A stretch of 64,000 bases of DNA from an uncultured Candidatus Saccharibacteria bacterium. GTDB taxonomy: Bacteria > Patescibacteriota > Saccharimonadia > Saccharimonadales > Saccharimonadaceae. Below are positions 24,411-31,735 of this stretch, piece after piece. The position numbers and the translations under genes are program-made. Where the stretch lies: contig CALGXX010000017.1 of assembly GCA_937935245.1 (NCBI GenBank), positions 21,719-85,718 on the forward strand. The letters run 5' to 3'. Position 1 is the first letter of the stretch, and every line of letters begins with the position of its first letter. Under the pieces are notes generated by a model. The model was not told the DNA's origin and did not search any database. It saw only the letters and a program-made list of their open reading frames with translations.

Positions 24411-24416
24411 ATTATA
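24411..24416 (-). promoter_or_regulatory. prfA -10 box
   Basis: Minus-strand extended -10 TGATATAAT, 9 nt before the prfA ATG; divergent from the promoter at 24424. Confidence 0.6.
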
Positions 24417-24423
24417 TCATACA

Positions 24424-24452
24424 TTGACAAATATTTCTCAGTATTGTATTAT
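24424..24452 (+). promoter_or_regulatory. Promoter of the ParB-like-fold gene
   Basis: TTGACA (24424-24429), 17 bp, TATTAT (24447-24452), 9 nt before ATG 24462. It starts TTGACAAAT like the two AG-repeat promoters but has no repeat. Confidence 0.65.
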
Positions 24453-24461
24453 ATAGTGACA

Positions 24462-25061
24462 ATGATAGAATGCAAGGTTGATTCGCGTGATTTGGTTTAC
24501 GAAAATGCTGATAAGTTGGCGCTTTGCGACGTTGGAAAGTCGTCTGAACTGGTGCAGTGTATCGAAGACCTTCCAGGGACTATGCCAGCAAACGATCCGA
24601 GAGTTGATTTGATTGTGAAGAGTTTGTTTAAGATTGATGCTCGTTCAATAGAGAAGCCGGTTTCATTACGCGATTTGAATGAATCAATTAAAGATAATAT
24701 TGCCAGTGAAACGAAAATATCTATATATGAGGGTGAGTGGCCTGACACGAGAGCGATTCCGGGATCTGATATTCCGTTGCCAGTTGAATTATTTGTGGCT
24801 GCGCCGATGATTAAAGATTGGCGAGAAGGGCGAGTGTCAGAATCGAAAGGTGGGAAAAGTAGCCGCGATATTATTAGACAGTACGCAGGAATGAATCCGA
24901 AAACTAGCCCTCCAATACGCAGTGTATATATTATCGTGGATTCTGGCAGCAGGGTATTTTTGGCTCTGCAGGGCGATGGCGCTCACCGCTTATGCGCCGC
25001 AAAGATGCGGGGAGACCGTGAAATATTGTGTCGCGGGATAAGCGTTGTCAGATTGAAATAG
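24462..25061 (+). CDS. Hypothetical protein with ParB/Srx-like C-terminal segment
   Basis: Predicted 199 aa from ATG 24462, set by the promoter. No firm family. The end reads SVYIIVDSGSRVFLALQGDGAHRLCAAKMRGDREILCRG, where GDGAHRLCAAKMRGD resembles the G-x-HR-AA-x-G pocket of ParB/sulfiredoxin-fold proteins; an upstream LPVELFVAAPMIKDW could be a lead strand. The first half is acidic and helical. There is no signal peptide. It is divergent from prfA and convergent with rpmE, separated from the latter by a terminator. A nucleotide-binding role is a tentative inference from the fold resemblance only. Confidence 0.55.
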   Translation: MIECKVDSRDLVYENADKLALCDVGKSSELVQCIEDLPGTMPANDPRVDLIVKSLFKIDARSIEKPVSLRDLNESIKDNIASETKISIYEGEWPDTRAIPGSDIPLPVELFVAAPMIKDWREGRVSESKGGKSSRDIIRQYAGMNPKTSPPIRSVYIIVDSGSRVFLALQGDGAHRLCAAKMRGDREILCRGISVVRLK

Positions 25062-25070
25062 TGTAAAATA

Positions 25071-25097
25071 AAACCGCCCATTGATTGAGCGGTTTTT
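25071..25097. terminator. Bidirectional terminator between convergent genes
   Basis: AAACCGC (25071-25077) pairs with GCGGTTT (25089-25095), with T/A runs on both sides, between the 24462 gene and rpmE. Confidence 0.8.
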
Positions 25098-25121
25098 GGA
25101 TTGTCGGACTAATTTGTCAGA

Positions 25122-25466
25122 TTATTTAGTCTTTTTGTCTGATTTTGGAGAATCAGTTTTAGCTGCTTTTTTAGCGTTAGCTTTCTTTGCTTTGTTTGCC
25201 AAAGCTGCTCGGCGAGCTTCAGCAGCTGCTTGACGAGCCTTAAATCGATCAACACGACCTTCGGTGTCGATAATCTTTTCCTCACCAGTAAAGAATGGGT
25301 GTGAAGCTGATGAAATGTGAACCTTAACCAATGGATATTCGTTGCCGTCTTCCCATTTGATGGTTTCGGTTGTTTGCGCTGTTGACTGAGTCAAGAACGC
25401 GAAGCCCGCTTGTTCGTCGCTAAATACGACAGGGCGATAGTTCTGTGGGTGAATACTGCTTTTCAT
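25122..25466 (-). CDS. rpmE2: 50S ribosomal protein L31 type B
   Basis: Predicted 114 aa. The first 80 residues match L31 type B ([29 protein letters not shown] ... [18 protein letters not shown]), without zinc-binding cysteines, so it does not depend on zinc. After residue 80 there is an Ala/Lys/Arg-rich extension ([26 protein letters not shown]) of about 34 residues, presumably contacting rRNA. It is a monocistronic gene with a minus-strand TGTTAAAAT box 9 nt before the ATG. Confidence 0.93.
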   Translation of the reverse strand: MKSSIHPQNYRPVVFSDEQAGFAFLTQSTAQTTETIKWEDGNEYPLVKVHISSASHPFFTGEEKIIDTEGRVDRFKARQAAAEARRAALANKAKKANAKKAAKTDSPKSDKKTK

Positions 25467-25475
25467 AACCTTGGT

Positions 25476-25481
25476 ATTTTA
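25476..25481 (-). promoter_or_regulatory. rpmE2 -10 box
   Basis: Minus-strand TGTTAAAAT (extended -10), 9 nt before the start codon. Confidence 0.5.
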
Positions 25482-25574
25482 ACAAAAAAAACGGAGTAAT
25501 GCAAATATCACCAGCAGAACGAATATACATTGCAATCATGTCATTTGCAAATTGTCAAAAATATGATGAAATAC

Positions 25575-25603
25575 TTGACAAATCAAGAGAGAGAGAGTAT
25601 AAC
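25575..25603 (+). promoter_or_regulatory. AG-repeat promoter copy 2 (17 bp spacer)
   Basis: TTGACA (25575-25580), AATCA, (AG)6 (25586-25597), TATAAC (25598-25603). The spacer is 17 bp, the optimum, versus 19 bp in copy 1 (22668). Identity with copy 1 covers the -35 and the whole spacer but not the flanks. Confidence 0.75.
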
Positions 25604-25641
25604 TGGTTCTGATAATTAGGAAAATTAAGGAGTTATATAAT

Positions 25642-26301
25642 ATGGACAAGGGAAGGCAACCTACACTTTGGAGCAACCATAATTTAGACAGCTTGGCGAA
25701 TGAGGCGTTTCGGCGCAGTGAAGAAAAAAGAAAGATACAGGTTGTCAGCGAGATACTGAATCAGCCTGACGGCTATGAAGATAATGAGATAGATGCGGTT
25801 GGACGTAAAGATACATTATCAGATCTTGATCGTATGCTTGGTTTGGCTTTTGATATAGGTATATCTCCTAAATTTTTAAGTAGTTATATTATTAGCGCGA
25901 AGCTGTTTAATCCTCATGAGAGTGTTGTCGATTCTTCTAATGCTATACCGATGGAGGTGCACACTTCAGTTGTGGCATTTGATATCTACGAGAAGGCTAC
26001 TTCTACTAGAGAAACCGGAGCAAAAGTTGGCTCGATTTTGTTACCTAAGCTGTCGGCGAACTTAATTGATGAGCCGGCGCCAGATATGACTGCAAAAGAT
26101 TTGATATGGAGAAAGAACTGTACATATGCCGCTCTTGTGCATGATGATACAATTACTTATCTTGAGGTTGTAGAGAAAGGAAGAGAGAATTTTAGTATTC
26201 GGAAGCTTTCTTCTTCAAGTAATGAAGCAATTGAGCTTGATCAAGAGATGGAAAAGTTCATCGCGTCTCGTCGAGAAGTGGTTGCTCCTGATGAAGAATA
26301 G
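25642..26301 (+). CDS. Hypothetical protein under AG-repeat promoter 2
   Basis: Predicted 219 aa with a good ribosome site (AAGGAG). No family recognised. Acidic, no signal peptide, no transmembrane helix. The N-terminus is helical and charged (LANEAFRRSEEKRKIQVVSEIL); the middle has KFLSSYIISAKLF and a beta-rich MEVHTSVVAFDIYEKA ... GSILLPKL; later RKNCTYAALVHDDTITYLEVVEKG has the only cysteine. No clear similarity to the 22735 protein is visible despite the shared promoter. It is followed at once by the rpsB promoter, so it is monocistronic. Confidence 0.6.
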   Translation: MDKGRQPTLWSNHNLDSLANEAFRRSEEKRKIQVVSEILNQPDGYEDNEIDAVGRKDTLSDLDRMLGLAFDIGISPKFLSSYIISAKLFNPHESVVDSSNAIPMEVHTSVVAFDIYEKATSTRETGAKVGSILLPKLSANLIDEPAPDMTAKDLIWRKNCTYAALVHDDTITYLEVVEKGRENFSIRKLSSSSNEAIELDQEMEKFIASRREVVAPDEE

Positions 26302-26304
26302 TGG

Positions 26305-26310
26305 TATAAT
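26305..26310 (+). promoter_or_regulatory. rpsB operon -10 box
   Basis: Extended -10 TGGTATAAT overlapping the end region of the upstream gene; it gives a leader of about 70 nt before rpsB. Confidence 0.65.
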
Positions 26311-26337
26311 TGCCAAGTAACTAATTTTAATGACACA

Positions 26338-26368
26338 ATCCGCTTCACACTCCAAATCGTGAGCGGAT
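26338..26368 (+). promoter_or_regulatory. rpsB leader hairpin (candidate autoregulatory site)
   Basis: ATCCGCTTCAC (26338-26348) pairs with GTGAGCGGAT (26359-26368), one base unpaired, ending 8 nt before the AGGAG of rpsB. No T tract follows, so it is not a simple terminator. S2 operons in several bacteria have autoregulatory leaders; whether this hairpin binds S2 is inference. A ten-codon ORF (26330-26362) runs through it. Confidence 0.45.
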
Positions 26369-26387
26369 GAGGCAAAAGGAGAAGAGA

Positions 26388-27116
26388 ATGTCTGTAAAGG
26401 TAGACATTAAGGCTTTGCTGGAGTCAGGTGTTCATTTTGGACACAAAACCAGCCGCTGGCACCCAAAGATGGCGCCATATATTCACAGTAAACGTCAGGA
26501 TAGTCACATTATTGACTTGACTAAGACTGTTGAAGCTTTGGACAAGGCTTTGCCAGAATTGACAAAAATCGCCGCATCGGGCCGTAAGGTTCTATTTGTC
26601 GGCACCAAAAAACAAGCCAAAGATGTTGTTCGTGAAGCAGCTGAAAAGATCAACCAGCCATACGTAGTTGAGCGCTGGATTGGTGGTATGTTGACTAACG
26701 GTTCAACTATTGCTCAACAAATTAAGAAGCTGAAGAATCTTGAAAAGCGAATGGCTTCAGGTGACTTGGAAAAGCGTTATAACAAGCTTGAAGTGCAGCG
26801 TTTCCAGGAGGAAATCGACAGCTTGAATATGAAATATGGCGGCATCAAGGATTTGATGGGCAAGCCAGGCGCTGTTGTTGTAGTTGACGCATTGACTGAC
26901 GCAAATGCAGTTCGCGAGGCTCAAACTTTGGGTGTGCCAGTATTTGCGATTGTTGACACCAATGTTAACCCGACAGGAATTGATTACGTAATTCCAGGTA
27001 ACGACGACGCTGTTAAGGGCATTCAATTGCTATTAGACTACTTCACCGCAGCTGTTGCTGAAGGTGCAGGTAGCGTAAAGGTTGAAGAAAAACCAGCTAA
27101 AAAAGAGGAGAAATAG
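26388..27116 (+). CDS. rpsB: 30S ribosomal protein S2
   Basis: Predicted 242 aa. The ATG at 26388 (AGGAG 6 nt upstream) gives the family start MSVKVDIKALLESGVHFGHKTSRWHPKM; an upstream in-frame ATG at 26367 lacks a ribosome site. The S2 signatures IGGMLTNGSTIAQQIKKLK and AVREAQTLGVPVFAIVDTNVNPTGIDYVIPGNDDA are present. A lysine/glutamate-rich tail ends the protein. tsf follows one base after the stop, the near-universal S2–EF-Ts pair. Confidence 0.96.
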   Translation: MSVKVDIKALLESGVHFGHKTSRWHPKMAPYIHSKRQDSHIIDLTKTVEALDKALPELTKIAASGRKVLFVGTKKQAKDVVREAAEKINQPYVVERWIGGMLTNGSTIAQQIKKLKNLEKRMASGDLEKRYNKLEVQRFQEEIDSLNMKYGGIKDLMGKPGAVVVVDALTDANAVREAQTLGVPVFAIVDTNVNPTGIDYVIPGNDDAVKGIQLLLDYFTAAVAEGAGSVKVEEKPAKKEEK

Positions 27117-27117
27117 G

Positions 27118-27714
27118 ATGGGTGTTTCTGTTGACGATATCAAAAAATTGCGTGAATTGACCGGCGTAGGCTTGACTGACGCTAAGAAAGCTTTGGTTGA
27201 AGCTGAGGGCGATTTCGATAAAGCTTTGGAAGCTATGCGCAAAAAAGGCTTGACGAAAGCTGAAAAGAAGGGCGATCGTGAAGCTCGTGAAGGTTTGATC
27301 GAAAGTTACGTTCACTCTGGTCGAATTGGCGTTATCGTTGAGGTAAACTGTGAAACCGACTTCGTGGCTCGACTTGACGACTTTAAGACGTTGGCACACG
27401 AAATTGCTATGCAAATTGCAGCGATGAGCCCAAAGTATGTTTCTGAAGCTGACATTCCAGCAGAGGAAATGGAGCGCGTTAAAGCTGAACTTATGGCGAG
27501 CGAATCTTTGGCAAGTAAGCCTGAAGAAATGCGCGAAAAGATCGTTGAAGGTCAATTGAAGAAGCACTTTGCTGAGCAGGTTCTTATGAGTCAGGCTTAC
27601 ATCTTGGACGATTCTAAGACTGTTGAGCAGCACATTAAGGAAGCGATTGCGAAATTAGGTGAGAACATCGTAGTTCGTCAATTCAAGCGAATTGAGCTGG
27701 GCGTAAGCGAATAA
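27118..27714 (+). CDS. tsf: Elongation factor Ts
   Basis: Predicted 198 aa. EF-Ts is the guanine nucleotide exchange factor for EF-Tu. The N-terminal UBA-like domain (IKKLRELTGVGLTDAKKALVEAEGD) and the core with VEVNCETDFVAR (TDFVA motif) are clear. It is of the short type, with one core subdomain and a trimmed coiled coil, compared with about 280 residues in E. coli. The start ATG 27118 lies behind the AGGAG that overlaps the rpsB end. In most bacteria pyrH follows; here a terminator and the opposing recF follow instead. Confidence 0.95.
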   Translation: MGVSVDDIKKLRELTGVGLTDAKKALVEAEGDFDKALEAMRKKGLTKAEKKGDREAREGLIESYVHSGRIGVIVEVNCETDFVARLDDFKTLAHEIAMQIAAMSPKYVSEADIPAEEMERVKAELMASESLASKPEEMREKIVEGQLKKHFAEQVLMSQAYILDDSKTVEQHIKEAIAKLGENIVVRQFKRIELGVSE

Positions 27715-27745
27715 TTCCTAGTTTAGAAAATTGTCCCAGGAAAGA

Positions 27746-27776
27746 AATCGGCTGTAATAATGCGGCCGATTTTTTA
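27746..27776. terminator. rpsB-tsf / recF bidirectional terminator
   Basis: AATCGGC (27746-27752) pairs with GCCGATT (27765-27771), followed by TTTTTATT; it lies at the 3' ends of convergent tsf and recF. Confidence 0.85.
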
Positions 27777-28826
27777 TTGTGTGGAAATTATTGAGCAGCC
27801 GTCTTTTTGGTGGCGCGCATCTGTCGTGGTGACGATAAATTGATGGTTTTGAATGGTTTCTTGGAGGAGTTTTTCGCGAGTGGCGTCTAGTTCCGAGAAA
27901 ACGTCGTCCAGTAAAATGAGTGGTCGAGATTGACTAATCTCTGTCTGCATTTCAAGCTCTAGCAACTTGAACGCCAGCATAATGGTTCGCATTTCGCCAC
28001 GTGAAGCAACTTTAATAGCGGGCTGATCATGGAGGAAAATTGTGAAATCTTCACGGTGTGGTCCGGCAGAAGTGAAGCCTGTAGCTATTTCATATTCGCG
28101 GGATTTTCCTAAGCGATTAAGTAGGGCTTGGTCGTAATTTTCCAGAGGTACAATAGCGCCGTATTCAATGGACAATTGTGTATCTTTTCCCGCTAAAGAT
28201 TCGTATAAATTTTTTATACGAGGCTCGTTTATCTGGAGAAACTTGGCTCGTTTTTGGGCAATGTTGGTTGCGTATTGGACGAATTTTATGTCCCAAGCAA
28301 ACAGGTTATCGCGCCAAATTGATGAGTCTTCTTGGTGGGATTTTAAGAGTTCGTTGCGCTGTAAAAGAGTGCGATTGAAAGCTCTTAAATCTGTGTCGTA
28401 TTTGGGGTCAAGTCGGGCAATTAAGCCATCCAGAAAGTCGCGTCGTCGGGACGGTGAAGAGGAAATCAATCTTAGTTCGCTTGGCTCAAACAAAACGACA
28501 GGCAGACGATTTTTCCTGGTTAAGACCTTTGACCTATTGTCATTGATGATGAATTCTTTGTTAATTTTTCCGGAAATTGAATCAAGCTTAATGCGTCGCT
28601 CGCCGAAATCGCCTTCCAGATGAATAATCGTCTGTGGGGCATTCAGTGTCATACAATCGCTAAGACTGCCACGAAAACTACTGCCGCGTAGCGCCACATA
28701 AACCGCCTCGAGCAGATTCGTCTTGCCGGTGCCATTTGGTCCAACGATTACCGTCCCAGAATTGCTAAAAGTCGCTTCGTGTAGATGATAAGACCGGAAA
28801 TTGTATAGCTTAATCTTAGAAATCAC
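27774..28826 (-). CDS. recF: DNA replication and repair protein RecF
   Basis: Predicted 350 aa from a GTG at 28826, chosen because the protein then begins VISKIKLYNFRSYH as in RecF and because a minus-strand TATAAT ends exactly 6 nt upstream. RecF is an SMC-like ATPase that loads RecA at gaps with RecO and RecR. Walker A is GPNGTGKT (about residue 32), the signature region is ASRGEMRTIMLAFKLLE, and Walker B is LILLDDVFSELDATR. It usually neighbours dnaA-dnaN; here it sits inside the rpsB-tsf...frr cluster at the site normally held by pyrH. Confidence 0.93.
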   Translation of the reverse strand: MISKIKLYNFRSYHLHEATFSNSGTVIVGPNGTGKTNLLEAVYVALRGSSFRGSLSDCMTLNAPQTIIHLEGDFGERRIKLDSISGKINKEFIINDNRSKVLTRKNRLPVVLFEPSELRLISSSPSRRRDFLDGLIARLDPKYDTDLRAFNRTLLQRNELLKSHQEDSSIWRDNLFAWDIKFVQYATNIAQKRAKFLQINEPRIKNLYESLAGKDTQLSIEYGAIVPLENYDQALLNRLGKSREYEIATGFTSAGPHREDFTIFLHDQPAIKVASRGEMRTIMLAFKLLELEMQTEISQSRPLILLDDVFSELDATREKLLQETIQNHQFIVTTTDARHQKDGCSIISTQ

Positions 28827-28832
28827 TCTGTT

Positions 28833-28838
28833 ATTATA
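28833..28838 (-). promoter_or_regulatory. recF leaderless -10 box
   Basis: Minus-strand extended -10 TGCTATAAT, 6 nt before a GTG start, so the leaderless arrangement is not limited to ATG here. Confidence 0.65.
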
Positions 28839-28885
28839 GCACGGGGCGTAAGGCAAAATTAGCAGACAAGACGCTTGAAGTTTGA

Positions 28886-28891
28886 TATAAT
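28886..28891 (+). promoter_or_regulatory. frr operon -10 box
   Basis: Extended -10 TGATATAAT; frr starts 25 nt downstream behind GGAGG (28908-28912). Genes from frr to proS are tightly packed and probably transcribed from here. Confidence 0.6.
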
Positions 28892-28916
28892 AACTGATAG
28901 ATAAATTGGAGGAAAT

Positions 28917-29471
28917 ATGTTCGACACAAACCCTTATGAAGAAAAAATGAATGCAGCGTTTAGCTTTTTTCAAGATGAATTGAAGAAGGTACGAACGGGC
29001 AGGGCACACGCTGGAATGCTCGACGGCGTTATGGTTGAGGCTTACGGTTCAAAAATGCCGCTTAATCAGGTTGCAAACGTAACCGCTCCAGAGGCACAAA
29101 TGTTGTTAGTTACGCCATTTGACCCGAGTAACATTACGGCAATTTCTTCTGCAATTCGCGACAATCAAAGTCTAGGTTTTAATCCGTCTGACGATGGGCG
29201 AGTGGTTCGTGTTCCAGTTCCAGCTTTGACTGAGGAGCGTCGCCATCAACTAGTGAAGCAGGTTAGCGAGAAGGTTGAGGAGGCTCGAATTGCGATGCGT
29301 AATATTCGTCAGGATGCCCTTAAGGACGCTAAGCGAATGAAGGACAATAAAGAGCTGAGTGAAGACGATTTGAAGCGTGTAGAGAAAGAAATTGACGGCT
29401 TAATGAGTAAGATGCAGGCGCAAATTGACGAGGCATTTAAGGCGAAAGAAAAGGACGTCTTAACAGTTTAA
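28917..29471 (+). CDS. frr: Ribosome recycling factor
   Basis: Predicted 184 aa, full length. RRF with EF-G splits post-termination ribosomes. Characteristic stretches: FQDELKKVRTGRAHAGMLDGVMVEAYGSKMPLNQVA and EERRHQLVKQVSEKVEEARIAMRNIRQDALKDAKRMK, forming the two domains (beta-rich domain II flanked by the three-helix bundle). The stop overlaps the next start by one base (TAATG). Confidence 0.96.
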   Translation: MFDTNPYEEKMNAAFSFFQDELKKVRTGRAHAGMLDGVMVEAYGSKMPLNQVANVTAPEAQMLLVTPFDPSNITAISSAIRDNQSLGFNPSDDGRVVRVPVPALTEERRHQLVKQVSEKVEEARIAMRNIRQDALKDAKRMKDNKELSEDDLKRVEKEIDGLMSKMQAQIDEAFKAKEKDVLTV

Positions 29472-29890
29472 TGAGCGAAACTTTTGCCGACAAAGTGAAG
29501 GCGTTGAATTTGCCGTTGGATCAAATTATTGTTATTGGTAGCGGGATTTTGGATCAATTGGGGATTCGTCCAGCTAGTGATATTGATCTTGCGGCGAGTC
29601 CTGATTTGATGAAAAAGCTCTCTGAGGAGAGTGGCGATTGGATTAAAAAGTTTGACGATAATCAGCGTTTTTATTTTGTAAAAGATGATGGTTCGGCTGA
29701 AGTTTGGGACGGCTGGGTTTTTGATGGGCAGGCTGTTAGCTATGATGATTTGCTTGATTACGCGGTAGAATATGATGGCGTAAGGTTTGTTGATTTGGAA
29801 TTTCTGCGCAAATGGAAGAGCTGGCGTGGACGTGAAAAAGACGTACGAGATGTTGAGTTAATTGATGAATGGAGGGCAAATAATGAGTGA
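29471..29890 (+). CDS. Nucleotidyltransferase-like protein
   Basis: Predicted 139 aa. IIVIGSGILDQLGIRPASDIDLAAS resembles the G-S/G ... DxD core of the polymerase-beta-type nucleotidyltransferase fold (GSG near residue 24 and DIDL near 37). The remainder (FYFVKDDGSAEVWDGWVFDGQAV, VDLEFLRKWKSWRGREKDVRDVELI) is like the substrate side of small stand-alone nucleotidyltransferases, with the KDxxDxE-type end seen in them. It is translationally coupled to frr and overlaps the uppS start, so it belongs to the operon, an unusual insertion in this conserved cluster. The substrate is unknown. Confidence 0.65.
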   Translation: MSETFADKVKALNLPLDQIIVIGSGILDQLGIRPASDIDLAASPDLMKKLSEESGDWIKKFDDNQRFYFVKDDGSAEVWDGWVFDGQAVSYDDLLDYAVEYDGVRFVDLEFLRKWKSWRGREKDVRDVELIDEWRANNE

Positions 29891-30578
29891 AGATGTGAGT
29901 TTGCCGCGGCATATCGGGTTTATTGTTGATGGAAATCGGCGGTGGGCAAAACAGCATGGTCTGCCGACATACGAAGGACATCTCGCGGGGTATAACGCGT
30001 TAAAAGACGTGGCGTTGGAGGTTCTTCACCGAGGCGTGAAATATGCGAGTGCTTACGTTTTTAGTACGGAAAACTGGAAACGGTCAGAGGAAGAAGTCCG
30101 ACATTTGATGAAATTATTATTGAACATACTGAAGGCTGATCTTCCGATATTTATTGAAAACGAGGTTCGCTTGAGGGTTGTTGGGTCCAGGGAAGGTCTG
30201 TCGGATCAATTGATCAAAGCGATTGACGAGGCTGAGGAGAAAACTGCCGATTTGAAAAACGGAGAACTGGTTTTATGCTTAAATTATGGCGGACATTTGG
30301 AGATTGCCGACGCGGTTAAAAAAATTGTTCAATCTGGAGTTTCTGCTGAGGAAATTACGCCTGAGTTGATTGCTAAAAATATATATGCGCCAGAGGTGCC
30401 GCCGTGCGATTTGATTGTTAGAACTTCTAGTGAACAGCGACTCAGCAACTTTATGTTGTGGCGCTCGGCGTACAGCGAATTGATGTTTATTGAGAAGAAT
30501 TGGCCAGACATGACAGTGGACGACGTGTCGGTGATTTTAGAGGAATATGCTAATCGGAATAGGCGGTTTGGAAAATGA
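29883..30578 (+). CDS. uppS: Isoprenyl transferase (undecaprenyl diphosphate synthase)
   Basis: Predicted 231 aa from ATG 29883 (GGAGGG upstream). This cis-prenyltransferase makes the C55 lipid carrier for wall synthesis. Motifs: IGFIVDGNRRWAKQHG with catalytic Asp, YVFSTENWKRSEEEV, and the C-terminal DLIVRTSSEQRLSNFMLWRSAYSELMF. In RTSSEQRLSNF, Ser-Ser-Glu replaces the usual Gly-Gly-Glu. The gene is coupled to rseP by a 4 bp overlap. The customary partner genes cdsA and dxr are absent from this position, so the precursor supply is not explained locally. Confidence 0.93.
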   Translation: MSEDVSLPRHIGFIVDGNRRWAKQHGLPTYEGHLAGYNALKDVALEVLHRGVKYASAYVFSTENWKRSEEEVRHLMKLLLNILKADLPIFIENEVRLRVVGSREGLSDQLIKAIDEAEEKTADLKNGELVLCLNYGGHLEIADAVKKIVQSGVSAEEITPELIAKNIYAPEVPPCDLIVRTSSEQRLSNFMLWRSAYSELMFIEKNWPDMTVDDVSVILEEYANRNRRFGK

Positions 30579-31735
30579 TTATTTGGGGAGTACTTTTAGG
30601 GCTATTTGTTCTCATTTTATTGGTGGTTTTGCATGAATTAGGTCATGCTATCGTCGCCAAGAGAAACGGCGTCAAGGTTGAGGAATTCGGAGTCGGATTT
30701 CCGCCTGCCGCAAAAAAATGGAAAGTAAAGCGAAGTTTCTTGGGTGAGGACGTAACGTTTAGTCTGAATTGGCTGCCGCTTGGTGGATTTGTCAAACTGA
30801 ACGGTGAATATGATTCCGCAAAAGGCGAGGGCACATATGGCGGATCGACGTTTTGGGTGAAGACGAAGATCTTGCTGGCTGGCGTCGTGATGAACTGGAT
30901 AACTGCGATTGTTTTGTTCACGATTCTTGCGGTAATTGGCATGCCGAAAATCCTGTCGAACCAAGTTCAATTGCCATTTGACACAGAGGTTAGGCGTTCG
31001 CCGGTGGCGATAGCGAAAGTTACGCCAGGTTCGCCTGCTGATAAAGCTGGACTTAAGGTTAATGACGAACTGATTGAGATAAACGGTCAACCGCTTACAG
31101 AGGCGGGAAAGTTACCAATTGTAACGAAGGAGAATGCTGGCAAAAAAATCAATGTCAAGTACAAGCGTGACGGCAAGGAGTTAGCTGTTGACGCCCAGCT
31201 TAATGATGAAAAGGCAGTGAAAAATGGCGGATATTTGGGTGTTGTTCCGGGGCAGACGGAGAAAATGTATAGCACATGGTCGGCGCCTATTGTGGGTGTG
31301 GCGACTACCGGGCAATTGTCATACGAAACTATCAAAGGCGTTGGTGTGTTATTGGTAAAAACCGTGCACGGATCAATCGGACAAATATTCGGTTCTGCAG
31401 AATCAAAAGAATCTGCAAGAGCTGATTTAGCCTCTGTCAGCGGGAGTGTAGCAGGACCAATTGGTATACTGGGCGTATTATTCCCGTCAGTTGTCAGTTC
31501 TGGAATTGAGTACATCATTTTCGTGGCGGCGTTAATCTCTCTGACGCTGGCGGTGATGAACATTTTACCAATCCCAGCGCTTGATGGCGGTCGCTGGTTC
31601 ACGATGACAATTTTCCGCTTATTTAAGAAAGATCTGACGAAAGAGCGTGAAGAAAATATTCAGGCAACCGGTATGTTAATTCTATTAATCTTAACAATTT
31701 TGGTGACGATCAGTGATGTCGGAAAACTCTTTTAA
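30575..31735 (+). CDS. rseP: Site-2 intramembrane metalloprotease RseP-like
   Basis: Predicted 386 aa. Zinc-binding HELGH is in the first transmembrane helix (VVLHELGHAIVAKRNG, about residue 24), with the second ligand in the C-terminal NILPIPALDGGRWF. One PDZ domain (about 140-215, IAKVTPGSPADKAGLKVNDELIEING) lies between. It cleaves membrane-embedded regulators or signal peptide remnants. The immediately overlapping CPBP protease gene suggests joint expression of two intramembrane proteases. Confidence 0.93.
   Translation: MIIWGVLLGLFVLILLVVLHELGHAIVAKRNGVKVEEFGVGFPPAAKKWKVKRSFLGEDVTFSLNWLPLGGFVKLNGEYDSAKGEGTYGGSTFWVKTKILLAGVVMNWITAIVLFTILAVIGMPKILSNQVQLPFDTEVRRSPVAIAKVTPGSPADKAGLKVNDELIEINGQPLTEAGKLPIVTKENAGKKINVKYKRDGKELAVDAQLNDEKAVKNGGYLGVVPGQTEKMYSTWSAPIVGVATTGQLSYETIKGVGVLLVKTVHGSIGQIFGSAESKESARADLASVSGSVAGPIGILGVLFPSVVSSGIEYIIFVAALISLTLAVMNILPIPALDGGRWFTMTIFRLFKKDLTKEREENIQATGMLILLILTILVTISDVGKLF

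Noticed and set aside
27097..27633. Long reverse-strand open frames opposite tsf and other genes
   Set aside because: They mirror strongly coding plus-strand genes, have no ribosome sites and give no recognisable protein.
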